This document shows positions 9,551 through 18,810 of a DNA stretch of 64,000 nt, piece after piece. The translations under genes were made by a program, and so were the position numbers. The stretch's first letter is position 1. Each line of letters begins with the position of its first letter. The stretch lies in the NCBI GenBank assembly GCA_017535315.1, contig JAFXUD010000012.1, positions 62,001 through 126,000 on the forward strand. Direction: 5' to 3'. Below the pieces are notes generated by a model. The model worked only from the letters and a program-made list of their open reading frames with translations, was not told the origin of the DNA and ran no database searches. Origin of the DNA: Victivallales bacterium (GTDB lineage: Bacteria; Verrucomicrobiota; Lentisphaeria; Oligosphaerales; Oligosphaeraceae).

Positions 9551-10602
9551 TTTATCTCTCTTGTTTTGTAAGGACTCTTTCCAACCATGACTGGGAAAAA
9601 GTGATTAATGAATACGGCAAGCAGGCAAGACACTATTGACGTCACCACACATGTTACTATCAAAGCAATCGCATCTGGAACGTGAATGTGCCTGAAGATT
9701 GCCTTGAACACTTTGATAAAAGGCTTGTGAACAACTAATATGCATAACGTATTTTGCCCAATAAAAGCAAGGATGTCAAACTTGCAAGATTCGCACTTTG
9801 GAATAAATCTATCCAGCAGAATGCTCACCGACAGTACAAACGCGGTTTCTATGAATCCAGCCAGCAAAAATAACAAAAAGTTGCCATACCTTGCCTCTGC
9901 CATTAAAGCAACTCCAAAACTAGGATAGATAAACTTGAAGATAATAGTCACAGCAAGAGTAACCAAAGCAATCACAAACCAAATAGACAAAACTCTTTTA
10001 GATGACTCAACATTCTTATTAAAATTTTGTATAAATGGATGCAGGATATTACCCATCACCAAGAAACCAAATGCAGCAAAGGAGACATCAAAACACCATG
10101 GATAGCCGTACTTGAAATGTGGTAAAGAGGCTGCAATGCAAAACGACACGACACACAGAAAAGCCTTCACAGGCAAATTCAGTTTCTCCTTGATAATCAT
10201 CTGAGCCAGAAAAAACAATGTCATCGCCTCAAACAGAACGGGAAAAAACCACAGGGAAGTCAGAGTCCCTGCCTTGAGAAGAGACCTATGACTCCCATAT
10301 ATTATCAGAATCAGATTGCGGTCAGTAAGAGATGCATAGATGAGAGCCCATAGAAAATATGGAAACATCAATGCCGTGAACTTTTTCCACATCAATAAGC
10401 CGCACTCGCGGACATTTGCTACGGGTTGATTCTTAATCAGCATTCCCGAAGCAAAGAAAAACGCTGGCATAAGGAAAGCATATATCCACGGCTTAATCGC
10501 TTGATTTGCAAAATTAGTGTGGGTAATGATTACCAAAAGCATCAAAAGAGCCTTGAAATAATCTATGTACCTGAAGTGCTGTCTTGTTTTTATTTCATCC
10601 AT
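9547..10602 (-). CDS. Acyltransferase 3 family membrane protein
   Basis: About 351 aa with ten predicted membrane helices. It begins with the family signature YIDYFKALLMLLVIITHTNF, whose His lies in the first helix, and continues through AFLMPAFFFASGMLI. I use the ATG at 10602 (MDEIKTRQ); an in-frame TTG lies three codons upstream. The family O- or N-acylates surface glycans using cytosolic or membrane acyl donors. The gene overlaps the downstream ATP-grasp gene by 4 bp and follows the cytidylyltransferase gene by 27 bp. Together with the homologue at 20-1081, the locus has two acyltransferases, implying two acylation sites or two acyl groups. Confidence 0.86.
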   Translation of the reverse strand: MDEIKTRQHFRYIDYFKALLMLLVIITHTNFANQAIKPWIYAFLMPAFFFASGMLIKNQPVANVRECGLLMWKKFTALMFPYFLWALIYASLTDRNLILIIYGSHRSLLKAGTLTSLWFFPVLFEAMTLFFLAQMIIKEKLNLPVKAFLCVVSFCIAASLPHFKYGYPWCFDVSFAAFGFLVMGNILHPFIQNFNKNVESSKRVLSIWFVIALVTLAVTIIFKFIYPSFGVALMAEARYGNFLLFLLAGFIETAFVLSVSILLDRFIPKCESCKFDILAFIGQNTLCILVVHKPFIKVFKAIFRHIHVPDAIALIVTCVVTSIVSCLLAVFINHFFPVMVGKSPYKTREIK

Positions 10603-10629
10603 TACTACCAAGCCTATAACGTGTCACAT

Positions 10630-11070
10630 CTATGCGTTTGGAGTGTCATCCAGCACGTGCTTAAGCACTTCTGTAAGTTTGGTGCTGCTTATGCCATCGG
10701 TATGGGGAAGGAAAACCAGATCCACCCCATGTTTTGCTAGTTCCTCCTTAGTCTGCTCCCAACGTGGATTGCCTTTCCAGTCGTCGCCAATGAAAATGGC
10801 ATCAAAGTGGTACTTTTCCAAAGCATCAAGTTTGTCAAGGGTTGTGGTGATGACACACTCGTCAACCGCCTTGATGTTGCGGACGATTTCCGCCCGCTCG
10901 CTCTCTATAATAACTGGCGACTTCTGCTTGTATGACCTCACAAGTTTGTCGGAGTTGACGCCGACAATCAAATAGTCGCAGTACTCTTTCGCGTGGTTGA
11001 TCAGATTCAAGTGACCTATGTGGAACATGTCATACGTCCCTTGAGTATAGCCTATTTTGTATTTCTTCAT
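10630..11070 (-). CDS. tagD: TagD-like cytidylyltransferase (glycerol-3-phosphate type)
   Basis: A 146-aa single-domain nucleotidyltransferase. It has the signature GTYDMFHIGHLNLI (HxGH) near residue 12 and the C-terminal GISSTKL motif near residue 128. This length and motif set match glycerol-3-phosphate cytidylyltransferase (TagD) and ethanolamine/choline-phosphate cytidylyltransferase relatives, which load an alcohol phosphate onto CMP. A CDP-alcohol would allow a phosphoglycerol-like or phospho-amino-alcohol decoration of the polymer. No TagB/TagF-type polyol-phosphate transferase is visible in the window, so the acceptor enzyme is missing or non-homologous. It lies between the flippase and acyltransferase genes with short gaps. 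Confidence 0.83.
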   Translation of the reverse strand: MKKYKIGYTQGTYDMFHIGHLNLINHAKEYCDYLIVGVNSDKLVRSYKQKSPVIIESERAEIVRNIKAVDECVITTTLDKLDALEKYHFDAIFIGDDWKGNPRWEQTKEELAKHGVDLVFLPHTDGISSTKLTEVLKHVLDDTPNA

Positions 11071-11093
11071 TCAATTACGCCTGTAAGAGGTAA

Positions 11094-12578
11094 TTATTCG
11101 GATTTTTGCTCCGTTGGCTTGTGGGGCTTTTTCTTCTTGAGCACTTTTTTGCCAACAAAGCGCAAGACAAAATGAAAACTCTCGTTCTTCATAACGACAG
11201 ATATCCCTACATAAATCACAGCGCCAGCAATGCTCTGAAGAACAAGAAGCACTATATTATGCAAATGCAACAGAGATAATGGATAAACACATGCCCCCAT
11301 GATAAAGGCAGGAACCATGTTCTCTGCAACATCCTTGAACTGCTGCCAATAGCCGTAATCCAAAATCTTACGATTCGGCGCAATATTGATGACCATCGAC
11401 GTGAAATAGAAAGCAACCATGCTCCAGGCTATCCAGATGACACCAAAATACATGCTCGTGAGCAAATAGACAAGTCCAATGCACTTCTTCAGGATGTCAA
11501 GTTTCAGCAGCAAGCCTGCCTGTCCGCTTGACTTTATAACACAGTTGTTTATGAACTGCTGGCAACGGAACAGATTGGCCGTGCAGCCTATCTGCAGAAA
11601 GACAACGCATGGCAGCCACTTCTCCGTCAGCAGAAACAACACTAGCGGTTTTGCCATCACAATCAATACCACCATGATTGGCGATATGATATAGGTGCTG
11701 ACCTGCAACACACGACGCGTGATAGCCCGCATTTGCGATTGGTTGTCATTGCACTTGGAAAGCGTCGGGAACAACACGGAATTGACCGTCGGCTCAATCA
11801 TGCGCATCCCAAAAGAGGGGAAAGAATAACCGCGTGTGTAGAATGCCAGATCCGCGCTGGAGTATTTTCTCCCGATGACTAGGCTCCGCAGACGCGAGAA
11901 GACAGTGTCAATCAACCCGATCGCCAAAATCTTCCATCCATAACTGTAGATTGCCTTTAGCCGTGAAAAAGAGAACTGCCAGGTCGGACGCCATCCGACG
12001 ATTATCCAAAGGCAGAGAGTGCCTATGAGCGCATGGCCAAGATACTGCTCCACCAATGCCCAGACGCCGAAGCCCATATATGCCATGACTACCGCTCCAA
12101 CCCCAGAAACCAAAGTCCCGATCAGAGTTGCATAGAAGAATTTCTTGAAGCGCAGATGTTTAGAGACGTAAGCGTGCTGGACAGAGTTGACCGCCGCCAG
12201 CGGAATGCGAAGCCCCATGACACGCAAGATTGGCGTCAGTTCTTCATTCTTGTAGAATGTTGCTATCAATGGCGAAGCGAAGAACAGGCTTGTATAAAGG
12301 ACTATTGCGAGGACAACACAGAAATAAAAGCAGGTTGAGAAATCCAACTGGTCCGAATCCTTGTTGACAATCAAGGCGTTCCCAAAGCCATATGTGACAA
12401 AGACGTCGCAGATGGTTATTACAATGGCAACCAGCGCTATCAACCCATACTGCTCTGGAAGCAGCAGACGCGCCAGCAGAAGCTGGATTCCGAAACTTAT
12501 GGTTTTTGCTAGCGCTCGCTCGGCGAAACGATAGGCAAAGCCAGTTGCCGCTTTCTTCTTAAGTTGCTGATTATCCAT
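11094..12578 (-). CDS. Wzx-like polysaccharide flippase (MOP superfamily)
   Basis: A 494-aa inner-membrane protein with about fourteen helices of the polysaccharide-transporter branch of the MOP superfamily, closest in style to WzxC. It has the typical opening (KKAATGFAYRFAERALAKTISFGIQLLLARLLLP) and EQYGLIALV shortly after. It would move the lipid-linked repeat unit from cytosolic to periplasmic leaflet before polymerisation by the Wzy-like protein at 15038-16333. The C-terminal tail is Lys-rich (KKVLKKKKPHKP), probably cytosolic. It is encoded between the sulfotransferase-like and TagD-like genes with gaps of about 20 bp. Together with Wzy and the PglC-type enzyme it marks a Wzx/Wzy-dependent pathway. 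Confidence 0.88.
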   Translation of the reverse strand: MDNQQLKKKAATGFAYRFAERALAKTISFGIQLLLARLLLPEQYGLIALVAIVITICDVFVTYGFGNALIVNKDSDQLDFSTCFYFCVVLAIVLYTSLFFASPLIATFYKNEELTPILRVMGLRIPLAAVNSVQHAYVSKHLRFKKFFYATLIGTLVSGVGAVVMAYMGFGVWALVEQYLGHALIGTLCLWIIVGWRPTWQFSFSRLKAIYSYGWKILAIGLIDTVFSRLRSLVIGRKYSSADLAFYTRGYSFPSFGMRMIEPTVNSVLFPTLSKCNDNQSQMRAITRRVLQVSTYIISPIMVVLIVMAKPLVLFLLTEKWLPCVVFLQIGCTANLFRCQQFINNCVIKSSGQAGLLLKLDILKKCIGLVYLLTSMYFGVIWIAWSMVAFYFTSMVINIAPNRKILDYGYWQQFKDVAENMVPAFIMGACVYPLSLLHLHNIVLLVLQSIAGAVIYVGISVVMKNESFHFVLRFVGKKVLKKKKPHKPTEQKSE

Positions 12579-12599
12579 TACTAAAGAGTATCTGATAAC

Positions 12600-13673
12600 T
12601 CATTCACTGAATGATTTCTTGAATAATTTATTTTTGGGGGACTTTCCGTAGAACATTTTCTTTGATGAATCTGGCTCAGGATATTTGGAATAGTCGAATA
12701 AATACTCTGGAAGTTCCTTTTCAATTATCTTTATGTCATCGGAGAACTGAGTGAACCTTTTGAAAACCTGTGTATTCGCAATGGAAAGCTCAGGGTCAAA
12801 CACGCTTTTGGGTCTCGGATTTTCGGGCAGGTGCAGGAAATCCCTCAGCGCCTTTGATGTCCGTTCATATTCGTAAACCATGTCCTCGAAACGAATTCTC
12901 AAGATTCTTGGATCATCTTTCAGATAAGGTTGATCCTTCCGCAAGGCTCGATAATACGCAATAAAATCCTCGACATTGTTGATTGGCATGTAGTGGAACC
13001 GCCCCAGCATCCTAGTCCGCGCAAAAACATAATTGTCCCTAGGATCACGATCGACAACTATTGCGTATGGATCACGGTAGAATGGGAAACATGCCTGGGG
13101 GTTATTGCCCGAAAACGGCTGGTCCAACGCGATTATGCCATTGGGATCCAACCCCATCGCCTTCAGCATGTCATCAACAAGTCTGCTCGCCTCTGTATAG
13201 AAATTGTCTGGCAAGACTGACATCTTGACTTCTATCAGTGGCCAGCATTTGACATGGTGTCCCGCCTTCTTTTCCAATCTGGGTATTATTTTCCTCTTCA
13301 TAATATAATAGGCCAAATACTTAAGCGAATACGCAGGCGTTATGCTGTTGTCATACCAATACCATTTCACCATGGTGATTTTTTCAATAAACCTTTCTAT
13401 CAGTTGCCTGAATGTTTCCTTCGAGAGTCCATGAATTTCATAAATGCGTTCTATCCCCTTGGCCATGGCCTCGAAACGCCTAATTGCAACAATGGAATCC
13501 CCAGAACGAGTATGTGGATTCATGACCGCCCTCTCTAGGTCGATCAATCCATCTATCTTGGACACCCACGTAAACTCCAAATCGTCTTTTACCGTGATAT
13601 TGTCATATTCCCTTAAATAGTCGGTTACTACACTTGACCCTGTAGAACCAAATCCACATGCACCAATTATCAT
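12600..13673 (-). CDS. Sulfotransferase-like P-loop protein
   Basis: A 357-aa cytosolic protein opening with a phosphate-binding-like loop, MIIGACGFGSTGSSVVTDYL. In the C-terminal half comes a PAPS-type 3'-phosphate region, YAIVVDRDPRDNYVFARTRML near residue 210, followed by ILRIRFEDMVYEYE near residue 265. This matches bacterial sulfotransferase-family proteins found in capsule loci, in which DRDPRD contributes to 3'-phosphoadenosine binding. It could sulfate the glycan, though no PAPS-synthesis genes are in the window, and it could be another P-loop transferase. It follows the glycosyltransferase gene by 48 bp and precedes the flippase gene by 21 bp. Confidence 0.7.
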   Translation of the reverse strand: MIIGACGFGSTGSSVVTDYLREYDNITVKDDLEFTWVSKIDGLIDLERAVMNPHTRSGDSIVAIRRFEAMAKGIERIYEIHGLSKETFRQLIERFIEKITMVKWYWYDNSITPAYSLKYLAYYIMKRKIIPRLEKKAGHHVKCWPLIEVKMSVLPDNFYTEASRLVDDMLKAMGLDPNGIIALDQPFSGNNPQACFPFYRDPYAIVVDRDPRDNYVFARTRMLGRFHYMPINNVEDFIAYYRALRKDQPYLKDDPRILRIRFEDMVYEYERTSKALRDFLHLPENPRPKSVFDPELSIANTQVFKRFTQFSDDIKIIEKELPEYLFDYSKYPEPDSSKKMFYGKSPKNKLFKKSFSE

Positions 13674-13721
13674 TTATCTTCTCCTTTTTTCAAACAGAAA
13701 CTGTAATGTGTAGTTCTACAA

Positions 13722-14978
13722 TCACACGCCTCCGTGAATAGTTTTGCATAATTCAATTATTAGATTCAGACCTTTGGCACCCAATAGATGTCCAATTAAC
13801 CTATGCCATATATGTCCTTTTATATAAGCAGTTCGAATTTTCATCAATAGTTTCTCATCATAATACTCACGATTCTGAATTATATCAGCAAAACTTAACT
13901 GACGGTCAAACTCTTTGTACATATCTTGATAATAATCTTCATAATAGTTATAACGATAAGAAATATTATTTATATTCTTCAGAGTCCTGTCAATGCAATC
14001 ATAAATGCTAACATCTGACATCACATCATACATAGTCTTGCCTTTCATATCATCTAAACCAAGTATGCCAACTGGTTCACCAGTTGAAGGATGAACCATA
14101 ATTGTAGGTCTATGATATCGATATGAACAAATCGAAGATCCAGCCGTTGAAACAAAAAGATCGATATTGTTTATCAATGATTCAGGAATCGGATACATAT
14201 ATCCCGTAATAATCAAATGGATGTTGCTGCATTCATTCATGCTCAATCTTATCTGTTTAATCCGCTTCCTACCCATGGCTCCACCAATCAAGACAAGATT
14301 AAACTTTTCATCTGGATGTTTATCAGCATAAGTTTTAAAACCTTCCAAAATGGATGAAACACATTTTTTATCCAATCTTCCTATGCTTCCAAATGTATAT
14401 TTAACATCTTTGGACAATTGACTTGAAATAGAATCTTCACAATTCTGTACACAGTTGTTACAAAATGCCCTGACTCTTGTATCGTCTCTCTGTTTTATGC
14501 TGTCATCGCCTAATATTATATTTATAGACTGAATCGCAATTCCTGCCAGTTCATGGCGGTCGTATTTAAACTTCAAGAATTTTCTTGTTTCTTCATTATA
14601 ACGATGTGTTTCTTGTAAGAATATCGCAAGATGTTTGGCATTGACACGCTTGGCGACCAATTCTGCCCAAACGGCACGATTTAAAGAATCTGATTCAATA
14701 ATGCATTGATCATTCCCAAAATCACCTATGGCGCTAACAATGCCTTCAACAGTTTTTTTCACCTCTCGTTTTGAATAACACTCTGGCGCGTATGTCAAAG
14801 CGGGAAATACGAAATGCGAATAATTACTGGCACCATCAACAGGCGTGCTTTCCTTATTGCAGGAAATATATAATACACGCCATCCCTTGGACACAAGGTA
14901 TGTCAACTTATTATGGTGGTAAATTTTCTCACCACTAACCATTCCAATATGGCGACCAACCAAAACATATGTTTTCAT
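13722..14978 (-). CDS. GT-B glycosyltransferase (family 4-like)
   Basis: A 418-aa protein with a two-Rossmann GT-B layout. The N-terminal domain holds SGEKIYHHNKLTYLVSKGWRV. The C-terminal domain begins around residue 190 with YTFGSIGRLDKKCVSSILEGF, then NLVLIGGAMGRKRIK and IHLIITGYMYPIPESLINNIDLFVSTAGSS. The donor-binding Glu motif of family 4 is partly preserved. It is the only gene in the polysaccharide locus that I recognise as a classical glycosyltransferase; with the PglC-type initiating enzyme this gives at most two sugars per lipid intermediate unless one of the unknowns also transfers sugar. The gene is markedly AT-rich compared with flanking housekeeping DNA. Confidence 0.78.
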   Translation of the reverse strand: MKTYVLVGRHIGMVSGEKIYHHNKLTYLVSKGWRVLYISCNKESTPVDGASNYSHFVFPALTYAPECYSKREVKKTVEGIVSAIGDFGNDQCIIESDSLNRAVWAELVAKRVNAKHLAIFLQETHRYNEETRKFLKFKYDRHELAGIAIQSINIILGDDSIKQRDDTRVRAFCNNCVQNCEDSISSQLSKDVKYTFGSIGRLDKKCVSSILEGFKTYADKHPDEKFNLVLIGGAMGRKRIKQIRLSMNECSNIHLIITGYMYPIPESLINNIDLFVSTAGSSICSYRYHRPTIMVHPSTGEPVGILGLDDMKGKTMYDVMSDVSIYDCIDRTLKNINNISYRYNYYEDYYQDMYKEFDRQLSFADIIQNREYYDEKLLMKIRTAYIKGHIWHRLIGHLLGAKGLNLIIELCKTIHGGV

Positions 14979-15016
14979 TATCTATATCCCTTAATTATAT
15001 TCTTCATTAGTAATTA

Positions 15017-15057
15017 TTTAATACAATAAAGATTCATTTAATACAATAAAGATCCAT
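15017..15057. repeat. 21-bp tandem duplication spanning the wzy-like stop codon
   Basis: Two near-identical 21-bp direct copies (first about 15017-15036, second about 15037-15057) of an AT-rich sequence containing AATACAATAAAGAT. The second copy encodes the last residues (GSLLY) of the polymerase and the first follows its TAA, so the duplication left the protein end intact. Probably slippage in AT-rich DNA. Confidence 0.75.
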
Positions 15058-16333
15058 TGCTTTTGATATTTGGTTTTATCATATCAAATTCTGATTGACC
15101 TTCATATTTCATCAATTTAAAGGCTAGCGGTATGAAAATATTAATCATTATGCCGATTGATGGGGCCCAAAGACCTCCCGTCAAAGCACGAAAAACTACA
15201 ATTATGTACATTGCAGTTATCAATTTGAATAACCTTTCTTTAGGATTAATTGAAGAAATATATATCGCACTCAAAATCATTCCCCCTATAATTGAACAAC
15301 TAAGTATTCCTCCAAACAAGCCAAATTTTGCAAATTCATCGAAAAAATAACAGTGATTTCCAACAAGATAATTATCGAGTTTATCGCCTACGCCAAAAAA
15401 GAAATTTGAAGGTGAACTAAAAAATGTATTAATGCTAATCATAGTCAATTGAATTCTACCACTTAATGAACCCCTGTCTATTTGCGAAACATCTTGAGAT
15501 TCCATCAACTGTATCAACGAGTTGATTCTAGACATTAACCTTTCAGAATTGACAATGATAGAAAGATTTCCTAAAATATACTTATAAAAAAAAATGAATA
15601 GAATCCCCGAAAGAACTAGCATGATGTTGCGAATACCCTTTGACAAAATGTTTTTTCCGTTGCAAAAATACAAAAGCAAAAACATGGCCAAAGAAATGAA
15701 CAAAGATGCCGCTCTTTGTGTTATAACAATATTGAAAAGAAAAGCCAATGCGGCCGATGCCAGACACACACATCGACAAGCCAATTTCTTACTATATAGA
15801 AAAACACTGAATAAAACGCCTGAAAATAATACAGTTGCACTTACGTATTGCGTATTGACAACTTCCAATATTCCTGCTGTTCTATACCATTGCTGGGTCA
15901 TTCTATGTCCCATTCTCTCCCACAAATAATAATTCTGCAACATAGTAAATAACATGGTTAAAATACATATGAGAATAATAATTAAACATTGTCTTTTATT
16001 AAGACGATTATAAATGGGAACAATCATAAAAAACGTCAACATAAACAGCACACAAACCGTCTGTCCAGCACCTTTGTCTGATAACCTCAAAACAGTATAT
16101 AACAATAGCATCCCTATATAAAGTGCAATTAACACCATTACTTTTCTTCCTAAGGGAAATACTTTGCACAAGTGGTCTATTTCCAAAAACAAATACCCCC
16201 CTAGAAACGCTACGACCACCTTAGTTCCCAGCGTCCTCTGGAGCCAAGGAGATAAAAAGCAAACACAAAGAAACGCCAATAAATAGAAGGCTATATTTGT
16301 TCTACTAAATAGGGATGTTCTTACTCTTTGCAT
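15038..16333 (-). CDS. Wzy-like O-antigen/polysaccharide polymerase
   Basis: A 431-aa polytopic protein with about eleven hydrophobic segments and a large periplasmic loop around residues 260-320 (SERLMSRINSLIQLMESQDVSQIDRGSLSGRIQLTMISINTF), as in O-antigen polymerases and ligases. The conserved Arg in GSLSGRIQL and the following FFGVGDKLDNYLVGNHCYFFDEFAKFGLFGG fit the family. It would polymerise lipid-linked repeats in the periplasm. Wzy proteins diverge strongly, so assignment rests on topology and context between an ATP-grasp gene and the glycosyltransferase gene. The gene is among the most AT-rich in the window, suggesting recent acquisition. Its stop codon lies in a 21-bp tandem duplication. 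Confidence 0.78.
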   Translation of the reverse strand: MQRVRTSLFSRTNIAFYLLAFLCVCFLSPWLQRTLGTKVVVAFLGGYLFLEIDHLCKVFPLGRKVMVLIALYIGMLLLYTVLRLSDKGAGQTVCVLFMLTFFMIVPIYNRLNKRQCLIIILICILTMLFTMLQNYYLWERMGHRMTQQWYRTAGILEVVNTQYVSATVLFSGVLFSVFLYSKKLACRCVCLASAALAFLFNIVITQRAASLFISLAMFLLLYFCNGKNILSKGIRNIMLVLSGILFIFFYKYILGNLSIIVNSERLMSRINSLIQLMESQDVSQIDRGSLSGRIQLTMISINTFFSSPSNFFFGVGDKLDNYLVGNHCYFFDEFAKFGLFGGILSCSIIGGMILSAIYISSINPKERLFKLITAMYIIVVFRALTGGLWAPSIGIMINIFIPLAFKLMKYEGQSEFDMIKPNIKSNGSLLY

Positions 16334-16353
16334 AAGATTCCATTTCTCATAGA

Positions 16354-17580
16354 TTACTTCAATTCAGGCAACAAATCTCGCCGCATGATATCATTGCCGT
16401 TGGCATCTATCACACGAACGTTTTCCAATATTGTCTTCTCTTTTGCATTAAATTCTTCAACGCTGTTCGCCACAATGTTCATGCCTGCGATGCGGTCGCT
16501 ACTGCTGTTAACGCCTCGTATCTCGGTTCCCTTGATTCTCACAGCATGGAATTCATTGATAAATCCTTGCTCCTGCATCTTGTCAAATCCCTCAAAATGA
16601 TCAAACACGCCTGGATGGCAATAGATGAAGTCATTGACCACAATTTTATGACCTGTATCTTTCAATTCAAGGTCTGGTGCCTTGCCTAACGTGATATCAA
16701 TGGTTGCCGTGATAACATCCACGCCACAGGAATACTTGATGAGAAGCCATTTCATATTGCCGCCAGTTCGTGCGCAAAACTCAAGAACTGAAACATCATC
16801 ACCATTGTTTAATAACTGTATAAGCAAAGGCGAGTTCACAAGGCCAAATCCAACAGCAATTTTCTGCGCAATTTCCTCGATCTTTTTTATAACGACGCTA
16901 GAAGCCGCAACTGGATACCGCCCCCTAAAAATGACGAAACGGTCATCATATTTTACCTTCTCACTGTTTGTCATTGCCAGAATTTTAGCCTTTCCATTCA
17001 CCACAAAGGCATCCACGCTTATTTCATCGCCCTTGAAAAACTCCTCCACGATGACACCACCGCTACGACTAATCTTCCGAGCATCTTCATAGAACTTCTT
17101 TAGTTCCTCCTCATTATCCGCCTTGCGCACACCTTTGGAACTGTAGGCATCCACTGGCTTTACCACAAGTGGATAGTGAAGATGTGAGATGGCGCTGATA
17201 TCAAGGTGGTCAGTCTCCATATAGTCAGTTGTGGGAACCCCAATCTCCTTGAAAATCCGTTTCATGCGAATCTTGTCGGAAACATCCTGCGCCGTCTTGA
17301 AGTCTATGTAGCATGGCAAACCAAGCCTCTCGGAAACCTCTGCAACCACAAGAAGCACCTGATCCGCGCAGACCGTCAGCAGAAAATCGACCTTTTCTTT
17401 TTCGGCAATCTCTTTGATGGCGGGAATGTCAAAGATATTTACTCTGTAAAAGATATCACAATATGGTCTTGCCACGGCATTCGGGCTTTCGTCGGCCAAT
17501 ATAGTGGTTATTCCCCTGCTTTTCAGTTGCTTTATCAGTTCAATTTGTGGGACTCCACCCGCTATCACAAATGCCTTCAT
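16354..17580 (-). CDS. ATP-grasp ligase
   Basis: A 408-aa ATP-grasp protein. The N-terminal motif is VIAGGVPQIELIKQLKSRG, the ATP-binding segment is YPLVVKPVDAYSSKGVRK near residue 137, the hinge is GGVIVEEFFKGDEISVDAF near residue 175, and the catalytic loop is VSVLEFCARTGGNMKW near residue 270. The R-T-G-G-N arrangement resembles the RxGGN loop of other carboxylate-amine ligases. It follows the gene at 17640-18797 with a 59-bp gap, so two ligases lie in tandem immediately downstream of the sugar transferase. The substrate is unknown; peptide-like modification of a uronic acid or amino sugar is an inference from context. Confidence 0.87.
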   Translation of the reverse strand: MKAFVIAGGVPQIELIKQLKSRGITTILADESPNAVARPYCDIFYRVNIFDIPAIKEIAEKEKVDFLLTVCADQVLLVVAEVSERLGLPCYIDFKTAQDVSDKIRMKRIFKEIGVPTTDYMETDHLDISAISHLHYPLVVKPVDAYSSKGVRKADNEEELKKFYEDARKISRSGGVIVEEFFKGDEISVDAFVVNGKAKILAMTNSEKVKYDDRFVIFRGRYPVAASSVVIKKIEEIAQKIAVGFGLVNSPLLIQLLNNGDDVSVLEFCARTGGNMKWLLIKYSCGVDVITATIDITLGKAPDLELKDTGHKIVVNDFIYCHPGVFDHFEGFDKMQEQGFINEFHAVRIKGTEIRGVNSSSDRIAGMNIVANSVEEFNAKEKTILENVRVIDANGNDIMRRDLLPELK

Positions 17581-17639
17581 AAACTCAACCCACCTGTTAT
17601 TTTACCAATATAGCAGAAAGATTTCCCCACTCAATAATA

Positions 17640-18797
17640 TTAATGTCTTCTCTTATTGAGACCATCCTGGAATCCCAGAATCTTTTGAATCGTATATGCA
17701 AACCATGGCTTGATGTCGCCATCCCAATATACAACGTCTTTTGTGTCTTTCCAACTGAACCAACTTGGATTAGCATGAAAACGATTCGGAGATTTAATAA
17801 ACCACCAAAAGTCGGCATGAAAATGGCGTGTCAACTGTCCAAACTTTATGTTTGCAGGATATTGTTCAACATCTTGGTCGTATGCCATCTCAATTAGCAA
17901 TTTAGCTACATTGAAACCGCATTGCCAGCTTAACTTAATACTTGCGGGAATTCGCCCGTTAATCTCCTGAAGTTTCGGGGTGTTATCAGTTTTGTCAATC
18001 ATGAAAGACAAGGCGGCAACCCCCTGCCAGTTCATCGCTTTTAAAAGCCTCGCCGCATTATCCAGCAATTCAGGGTTGTCAATGGAGCGAATTAGACAGG
18101 CTGTACCTGCGTCAATCGGAAACCAACGCAAAACTTCGTCTGCATATGACATGCAGACATTGCCTTTCTGATCGACAAAAAGGATGGCTCCGAGATATTT
18201 ATCGTATTGTATGAACTTTTGAAGGACATACTGATTAAGGTCTATCTGATGCTCCTGAACATACGGCCAGAAATCTTCGCGCTTCTCAAACTTGTGAAAC
18301 CCAATGGATCCCATTCCCGAACGCGGCTTGATGATAACAGGAAATTCCACTTGATTCAAGTAGTCTTCCACGCTTTGCTCAGAACGTCGAGTGACAGGAC
18401 AAGGCATGCCAATATTCATGGCGTGCTCGAATGTGTTCTGTTTGTTGAACGCTTGAATATATGCCTTACGTGGAGCGCAAGCCAACTTGACGTATTTTTT
18501 GTATTCATCCTCATGCTGTGTCACTTTGTTGGTTGTCATTTCGGCAACAGGCAGAAGCACATCATATTTTCCGCTGATTATTTGCGAATGAAGGAAATCC
18601 TCAAAACCATCAAGTGAACCTGCAGCGTTGATATTCAATATTTTTTCATCGGGCAAATTTGAAGCATAGCATACAGCATACTTTGATGGACAAAGAACGG
18701 TAACGTGACACCCAATCTCCTTTAATCCATGCAAAATGGTCAATGTCTGCCTTGCACTACCGTCAGTCAATAATACCCTTATCTTGCTAAAGTCCAT
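17640..18797 (-). CDS. ATP-grasp ligase
   Basis: A 385-aa ATP-grasp enzyme. The pre-ATP domain begins VLLTDGSARQTLTILHGLKEIG, the ATP-binding lysine segment is FPVIIKPRSGMGSIGFHK near residue 150, the hinge is YVLQKFIQYDKYLGAILF near residue 190, and the metal loop is PKLQEINGRIPASIKLSWQCGFN near residue 270. The E-I-N-G-R motif is the classical metal-binding loop of the fold, so this copy looks catalytically complete. Together with the genes at 4944, 6100, 8348 and 16354 it makes five intact ATP-grasp genes in 14 kb. It is 13 bp from the sugar transferase gene, so the two are co-transcribed. Confidence 0.87.
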   Translation of the reverse strand: MDFSKIRVLLTDGSARQTLTILHGLKEIGCHVTVLCPSKYAVCYASNLPDEKILNINAAGSLDGFEDFLHSQIISGKYDVLLPVAEMTTNKVTQHEDEYKKYVKLACAPRKAYIQAFNKQNTFEHAMNIGMPCPVTRRSEQSVEDYLNQVEFPVIIKPRSGMGSIGFHKFEKREDFWPYVQEHQIDLNQYVLQKFIQYDKYLGAILFVDQKGNVCMSYADEVLRWFPIDAGTACLIRSIDNPELLDNAARLLKAMNWQGVAALSFMIDKTDNTPKLQEINGRIPASIKLSWQCGFNVAKLLIEMAYDQDVEQYPANIKFGQLTRHFHADFWWFIKSPNRFHANPSWFSWKDTKDVVYWDGDIKPWFAYTIQKILGFQDGLNKRRH

Positions 18798-18810
18798 TAT
18801 TCCCCGCCTC

